This document shows, piece by piece, positions 54,130 to 60,000 of a stretch of DNA of 60,000 nucleotides. The notes beneath the pieces were generated by a model. That model saw nothing but the letters and a program-made list of their open reading frames with translations, ran no database searches and was not told where the DNA came from. The stretch's first letter is position 1. Every line of letters starts with the position of its first letter. The stretch lies in assembly GCA_903813345.2 (NCBI GenBank), contig CAIIXF020000008.1, forward strand, positions 34,002,867 to 34,062,866, written 5' to 3'. Source of the DNA: Owenia fusiformis. Taxonomy: Eukaryota; Annelida; Polychaeta; Sabellida; Oweniidae. The position numbers were made by a program, and so were the translations under genes.

Positions 54130-55832
54130 TTAAGTATGGTTCTGCAATTAACCCAACCTGTAAAATAATATAGTTAATGTTTAATCATTTGAAATAACAA
54201 CTCTTCTTTTTTTTACTATGTCACAACCACAAGTGGTGACATATTGTTATGTTCTCAATTTTTTGATGGCAGTTTGGGTCTGGCTTCTGGCATTTGGTGT
54301 CTGTAACAAGTGGCAAGAGGTGACTTTTTTGCATGTTAAAGCCTTGTTACATTTCACCAGTGGATGCTAGATTAGGTCTAGATATACTTTTTGTCTTATC
54401 TTAAAATAAAATACATAAGATGAGATCATGTATATGTTAGGGAGATTATCGGTAAGTGAAAAATATGAACATATTACACACATTCTAAGCTCGACATGGT
54501 GTCACTGTTACTCATTGATTGAAGTCAATAAAGTTATATATGCAGTGGAATGATATAATTGATATAACTTCTCACAAACTATTACTTCTCATATCTGTTT
54601 GTGAACTAATGGACTTTGAACATTTAATAATTGAGAAAAACTACTTAAATATGGTTGAAATAGAGCAATACATATCTTACAGTTGAAAGAGTTCTATTTA
54701 CTGTAGAGAAAAAGAATCCATTTATGGTAAAAAATGTATAATGTATCATCACAAATGTTTTAAAATGTCTACTAACCTCATGTCCCTGGGCAAGAAGTTC
54801 CTCTCCCACTGCAGTGAAATAGGAGAGATGGCTTCCCCCAGCTGGGGCAGGGATGAGAAGAACCTTCATGCCTGACACCCAGGGGATCAGACCCAAAAAT
54901 AACACCAACCCCAGCCACATCCTGTAACAGTGCATATAGTGTAACTTTCATTTGTTTACAAAATAACCAATTCATATTTTGCATAAGAAAATTTTCATAA
55001 CTCTTCTAAACCTCATCATTTCTGAATACCCCTCCATGTAATGCGTCATTTCGAAATGTAGGTCTTGGAGATTATGGAGACACCCACAATTATTTTAAGG
55101 TAAATTTCAGAAAGCTGTTATTCTAATATTAATAACTAAAAGGTTCCTTGTTTCGATCTTATTTAAAATCTTTAGTTCAATTTGCAGCTTCAAATGTTTC
55201 AAGAGAATTAATTTACAGATATTTACCAGGAATTCATGCTTGCCATATTTTGTTTCCTCCCAGCTATAATCATAGTGTTCTATGTAGAAGACATATGCAG
55301 TATGTGTAGTTGTAACATGACATAGCAATTTCTATGATTCTAGACTATGTACAGATGTACCACTTGTCCCATTTCGAGTAGATATCCCCAGCATAAAATG
55401 ACATTATTATAATGGTCTGAATACATATGAGAGTTGGAAGATTAGAATCATTAAGACATAAAATAGAGGAAATAGCCACTCTAACTTATATAAAAGATGT
55501 CTGCAAATCAGATGCATGTTCGTATTCAGAGAAAAGAAGTTAAATAGGTATGAACCAACTAATATTGTGTACAAAGGTTGTTATTTTTTGTGTGAGATAC
55601 TGAAAGAAATGAGATTCTAAATTTAGCCAACTCATTGTTTGTTTAATGCCCTGACAATTTTTTGATGTCAGCAAAGAAATGATGAGCAAATATTACCTGT
55701 TAAAGGTTATAGTATTTTGCTTGAAAAAGTAAGATACTACATACATTTTTAAAATAACACTGTATATATTTTTTTAACAATAAGGCACTGTGCATTGTAT
55801 TTATTTATTTGTTTTATTTGCGTAAAAAATAT

Positions 55833-56242
55833 ACCAGATGCGAGTAGAAATAATCTTGATATACTTCATTAAATATTCACATTTTAGTTGAAAGGATGTC
55901 ATATTTGAAGTCTACATGTAAAATTGCATCTAAAAATGTGGTTTAAAAAAGTATTTACCAATTTTGAAAGTGTGACTTCTAGATTGGGGAAATTCCCCAT
56001 AGGCCCCATGTTACAAACTCTCAAAAAGTGAAATATCTTTTCTTGTGTTGGGCAGATAATATTTTCCTTTACTGGATATATTTTCGTTTGTTATAACTGT
56101 AAGACACATAAGGATTATATGTAAATTGGTCCACTTAAACTGATAATATTCAATTGGGAACTTTCTTATATACCTGCCATGTTAATTAACCCGAATCAGC
56201 CACCTGGTGGTGAAACTGGTATCTACCTGCTTGCATCTGGGT
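55833..56242. mobile_element. Inverted-repeat element, family 1 copy B
   Basis: Left end ACCAGATGCGAGTAG, right end GCATCTGGGT. Full-length similarity to 11547-11980, including 'acctgccatgttaatt', 'cccgaatcagccacctggtg' and 'gaaactggta'. It lies between the UGT2 start exon and the UGT3 pseudogene. Confidence 0.7.
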
Positions 56243-56368
56243 AATTGCATATGTAGGTTGCATGACCTTGATAGGGTGGACATCATATTTTCAGAATTGC
56301 AACATCAATCATTCGTCTGATTTAATTGAAAATTATATGTGTCTAGTGACACTTATGTGGGAATATAA

Positions 56369-57272
56369 TTAATCTTCCTTCGGTTTTTCAATCTGAAAGC
56401 AGAATTTGCACAGTCTTCTTAAGAGAAAGCCAAGTACTAATTTAGCTATAAATAATATCAAAAGTATTCCAAACATTAATGAAACAAAAATGTCAAGCAT
56501 CCATAGCTTCCATAGAGGCATGTCTACTGTGATTGGCCTCAAGTGGTCCGAGCCAAAATCCACAACATGTTTTATTGCAGCTACAGCACGTTTGCGAGGA
56601 TTTTCCTGGGATTTAAAAATCCTAGATGCTTTTTTAATCCTCTTTGTATAGTCAGGATTGCTTATGATTTTGTTAATGTTGTTTTTGAGTTCATCTGATG
56701 TAAAGTGAAGTGCATCCATGTGGATACCATATCCTTTATACTGCATTCTCATGCTGTTATAGTTCTGATCTCCAAAAAAGGGCATGCCTAGCATAGGTAT
56801 CCCATGCTGCAATGCTTCAAATTGACCATTATTGCCACAGTGAGTGATAAAAAGTTTTGCTTTTGGGTTTGCTAGAAGATCATTTTGTGGAAGCCATTTT
56901 TCTATCATTACATTGTAAGGGAGTGGCATTTTGTTAACTCCAGGATATTTCCAGATAATACCATACTTAATGCTCCCAAATGCTTTCATCATTTTCTCAG
57001 CAATCTCATCCTGAATTGAGTTTACGATTGATCCAAATGACACAATGATAAATCCACTGGACTGTGATATAAATTTATCAAACTGACTTGGGAGTGGTTT
57101 GGTAGGTTGAATTGTTAAGCCTCCCACATGAACAATGTTTGACATCATGGGGCACTGATAATCTATCAAGGGGTCTGTATTGACAAGCCATCAGGCTGAA
57201 AGCTTTGCCAAATCTAGTAAGATCCTTATAGGGGGTCTTTCAGGGGCTATACGTCTAACTAGGGAATCATCA
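56369..57272 (-). pseudogene. UGT: UDP-glycosyltransferase copy 3 (UGT3), 5'-truncated with a nonsense codon
   Basis: Homology to UGT1/UGT2 starts abruptly at DDSLVRR (about 57272), in the middle of their large exon, and runs to the stop at 56369 with tail KPKED. A TGA at 57191-57193 replaces the Arg/Cys codon in LSA(R/C)WL. Downstream of it 266 codons are open from IDYQCPMMS, including WLPQNDLLANPKAKLFITHC and the membrane helix. The signal peptide, His and Asp of the acceptor domain are missing. Probably dead; a short protein from an internal Met is possible but would lack half the active site. Confidence 0.85.
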
Positions 57273-57967
57273 CAATAGCAGCCCAATTTTTCATGCCCAC
57301 TGAGTAACTTTGTTTACAGTATTACTTTAACAGAGATAGTGTTGTTTGGCTACATCTAATGTTGTTTGGCTAGATAAGCCCAACCCCAGGTTATTCATTA
57401 ACTTGCTTCAGTTCCATATCACCTGGTAGTAGGGATCCATTGCATTGTAATAAGCAAGCTTTTTACATATACTTTAAACTATGCCATAGAATTGTCCTAG
57501 CTACAATATTGAATTATCATGATAAAGTAAGTGGAAAGGGTATAATTTGGAAGGGATAGTGTAGTAAATGGTACCCGAAAATTGATTGCTTGTTAAATAG
57601 TGTAATGTTCAGGATTCTGTCCCTTTTACATTATTCAAAGAGAAGTTGATACAATGTTAATAAGTTTATCAGAGATAGTGATATTTTAGTTGAATAAACT
57701 ATAAAAACATACTTTTCCCATTTTACGCACAAAGATAATACTCCAACAAAGCAATACATGCTTAGTTTGTTGTTTCAGTTTGAACTTTTGTTTAATTGTA
57801 CAATATGAATGACCTCAGTAAATAATAACATGTTATTTGAACATGAGGTTTTATGATTATTGTACTCTCATCATTTAAAGAAAAATGTGTGACTTTCAAT
57901 TTATACCTGATATTAGAAAAACAATATTAATTCAGTAAACAGACTTTTGAAGAAAACCTAAAACAAT
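57273..57967. other. Spacer between UGT3 and the downstream plus-strand gene
   Basis: AT-rich, no gene seen. TATAAAAA at about 57700 is a possible TATA box but leaves a long 5'UTR; it is not convincing alone. Confidence 0.4.
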
Positions 57968-59244
57968 ATGGATGGCCGATGCTCCCTCCTTACTGGTAAG
58001 TAATCTTTAGCTCATCAAGAACAATCAGTGTTCATAACTGTTACAAACATTATTTTCACTTTATTCTGGGCATAGCATTTCATCTAAGATAAGTTGCCAA
58101 GTATGATTAAGTGGAAATAATACCCAGAAAAAATCCTTCAGTGTGTGTGCCATTGTAAACCATATATGGATAATATGTTCCTTTAAATGTTTATGCAATA
58201 GGTTCATTTAACTTTAATGTAATTTGCCCATTTCTATATAGGAACAATTGAAATTAGCCCTGATAAGAGCTTTATTTTATATTCAATAACAGGTCTTCTA
58301 GTGCTTATGGTAGGAGTATCAGCTGGAGATGATGCATATACATTAATGCCTATACTAGGTGATGCTGAAGCTGACCAAACTGTGAAGAGTCTGATATCAC
58401 CAGGTGGAGATATATACCAGCTCTTTATGGAGATGGTCAACACTACGTATGGCTACGTTCTCCTCAATAAAGAAATATGGGATGCATTCGATTATGATTT
58501 AACTCTAGTGAATAAAGATATGGATGGAATTATGGAGATCATACTCAAACGTAATGTGTTAGTTAAAGCAACACTTAGTAAGCTTTTCCATGATTTGCAA
58601 TCTGCTAGAATGGCAATAGACAATAAAAAAGAAAATCTTCACAAAAAGGCATCGGAAATTGCAAGATTTCTTAAGGATGGAATTTTAAGTAAAGCTCTTG
58701 AAAGGTTTTCTTTACCAGGTAGTTTTTCTGTTGATGAGGACTTTGATGCATTACGTGAACTAAAGAAAGAAGCTACTAGTTACTGTGGATGTGTGCATAG
58801 TTCTTCTTATAAAGGACTGTTTAAGGAAATGGAAGATCTTGAGAAAAGAAGCATTCGTTGGAGTAACACAATTCAAGAAGCAAGAAAAATAGGGCCTAGA
58901 AAGATAAGAAAAGGTTTACGCATTGCTGAAAAAAAATCTGTTATTGCTGCCCGTAATGCAAGAGCATTCAACTATAGATTGGTTCATTCTAGATTACCAA
59001 GTCTTGTTACAAAAACAATCACTTCAGTTAGTAAGGTTTTCAGACCAATGCGTCAAGTAAGTAGCTTTTTACTTTCTTCAAATGTTGGCCCTTCTGTTTT
59101 TATTACATTTTCTTTTCCATTTACATTTTTGTTTATCTACAATTATTTCCATTTTTACCTTTGTAGTTGTGGAAGAAGTATGGAATTGAAGTAATTACAG
59201 ATGTCGATTTCACTCGATTCAACATCAAACATCCGAAGGATTGA
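57968..59244 (+). CDS. Three-exon gene for an unrecognised secreted 289-aa protein
   Basis: Exons 57968-57995, 58293-59056 and 59167-59244 join in frame with GT-AG sites (CTG|GTAAGT, aacag|GT, CAA|GTAAGT, tttgtag|TT) and end in TGA. The N-terminus MDGRCSLLTGLLVLMVGVSA is a clear signal peptide, visible only after splicing. The mature part starts acidic (GDDAYTLMPILGDAEAD), then is mostly helical-looking with many Lys/Glu. It has one Cys-Gly-Cys at 174-176 and a strongly basic stretch RKIGPRKIRKGLRIAEKK (about 207-224), ending DVDFTRFNIKHPKD. AATAAA at 59366-59371 is 122 bases past the stop. I recognise no domain or family. Divergently placed from the UGT cluster. Confident as a gene, unknown function. 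Confidence 0.82.
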
Positions 59245-59365
59245 ATATCTTTACTAGTGTCAAAGCTTAATCTAGATTGGCAGGAAACCATTCGGCTGTT
59301 TAGAGGTTCACTATACATTGCCCCCTACATTTTAACATTTAATGTGGTATCGTTGACAAAATTAA

Positions 59366-59371
59366 AATAAA
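59366..59371 (+). terminator. Poly(A) signal of the secreted 289-aa gene
   Basis: AATAAA about 122 bases after the TGA stop at 59242-59244. Confidence 0.6.
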
Positions 59372-59623
59372 TGCAGAAATCAAGTTTGTACTGTTTTCAA
59401 TAGCAATACCGTATCACGCTTCTTTATAGCAAAACATGAATTGTGGTTTTAAAGTTCATCATGGCATCATGTGTGGTTTTGAACATGTTTTGTGTGTGCT
59501 GAAATCATGATATCATGCTGAATTAAAATTAAAAAAGAGCCTGAGCAAAAAATCTGATAAGCCTACTTAGGTTTTGTATTATTTGTGCTTCTGTGGTGTT
59601 AATGAAAAAATATCTCAAAAAGT

Positions 59624-59704
59624 AAGGGTGTTCCACACCAAGAACCTAATAAGGGTGTTCTACACCAATAACCTTATAAGGGTGTTCCACACCAATAACC
59701 TAAT
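59624..59704. repeat. 27-bp tandem repeat, three copies
   Basis: Three units of AAGGGTGTTCCACACCAATA plus ACCTAAT with two or three differences. Nearby, 'acatgaattgtggtttta' occurs at about 59435 and 59782, suggesting a larger imperfect duplication around it. Apart from these, 59245-60000 shows nothing else. Confidence 0.85.
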
Positions 59705-60000
59705 GGTGATACTGCTACCTTTGTGATTTAGCTGGTCTTGTAGTATATAGTGATGCCCTATCACACTCGGGTTGAAACAACATGAATTGTGGTTTTATCA
59801 TATTGATGTGTTAATCATGCCATCATGCACAGGAGGTCAGAAAATTATTGTGGTAACCTTCTCTCTCATGAATATATGTATATATATATGACTTCCATAG
59901 AATACCTCTATTCTCTACCTAACATTAGATGACGGCAATAATTTTGTTTTAGAGAAGTTTCCACATTAAGATATTGAAATGATTATGAATGAAAAATATC

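Larger units (their letters stand above)
45200..55246 (-). pseudogene. UGT: UDP-glycosyltransferase copy 2 (UGT2), large exon split by a piggyBac element
   Basis: Exons: 55227-55246 (MASMNSW), 54777-54921, then a large exon cut in two: 54130-54157 and 45200-46572. The piggyBac at 46577-54129 with its TTAA duplication lies between the parts. Allowing for one TTAA the parts are in frame and would match UGT1 in length plus two residues. Features as UGT1: signal peptide, APAGGSHLSY, WLPQYDLLANAKAKLFITHC, C-terminal membrane helix, KxKxx tail KPKED. Everything outside the insertion is open with no stops, so the gene was functional until the insertion or remains so in alleles without it. As it stands, the encoded protein would lose its N-terminal acceptor domain link unless the insert is spliced out. 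Confidence 0.85.

Noticed and set aside
58234-58443. Minus-strand 69-codon open frame
   Set aside because: Shadow of exon 2 of the spliced plus-strand secreted gene.

Overview
This is an AT-rich animal nuclear genome window, rich in introns and repeats. The genes (an EML-family microtubule-associated protein, an arylsulfatase B-like enzyme, a tandem UDP-glycosyltransferase cluster), short exons with GT-AG introns, and many small inverted-repeat transposons fit a marine invertebrate, most likely a lophotrochozoan (mollusc, annelid or brachiopod). The species assignment is a guess.

Layout. (1) 1-4071: upstream repeats only. (2) 4072-37680, plus strand: an EML gene in at least 16 coding exons, 616 codons, all joining in frame. 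It runs from the N-terminal trimerisation coiled coil through the HELP motif and most of the first beta-propeller. Its remaining propeller exons are not visible in the last 22 kb, so the gene either continues past 60000 with everything downstream nested in one intron, or is truncated. (3) Two antisense genes sit inside EML introns. One is a single-exon arylsulfatase B-like gene (8762-10531). The other is a previously unlisted two-exon gene (25365-27542) with a TATA box, signal-peptide exon and poly(A) signal, encoding a 120-residue secreted protein of no family I recognise. (4) 38483-57272, minus strand: three UDP-glycosyltransferase copies. UGT1 is intact (three exons, 519 aa). UGT2 is split by a 7.55 kb piggyBac element inserted at a TTAA inside its large exon, although every UGT2 exon is still open. 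UGT3 is a 5'-truncated pseudogene with a nonsense codon. (5) 57968-59244, plus strand: a complete three-exon gene for an unrecognised secreted 289-residue protein.

Mobile DNA is the main structural theme. I see a piggyBac with a decayed transposase and later insertions nested in it, a Tc1/mariner remnant with perfect terminal repeats 66 bp upstream of a small EML exon, a hAT-type element with an 8-bp target duplication, a TTAA-flanked foldback element, several MITEs, two families of larger elements sharing a GAACGAAGTTC palindrome, and several minisatellites. The most notable gene-level oddity is a tandem triplication of the 3' part of EML exon 11 together with its splice donor.

ARSB (lysosomal sulfate removal), UGTs (ER glucuronidation/glycosylation) and EML (cytoskeleton) do not form one pathway. 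Their proximity looks like host-gene nesting and tandem duplication, not a functional cluster. All splice sites are read by eye; there is no transcript evidence here.
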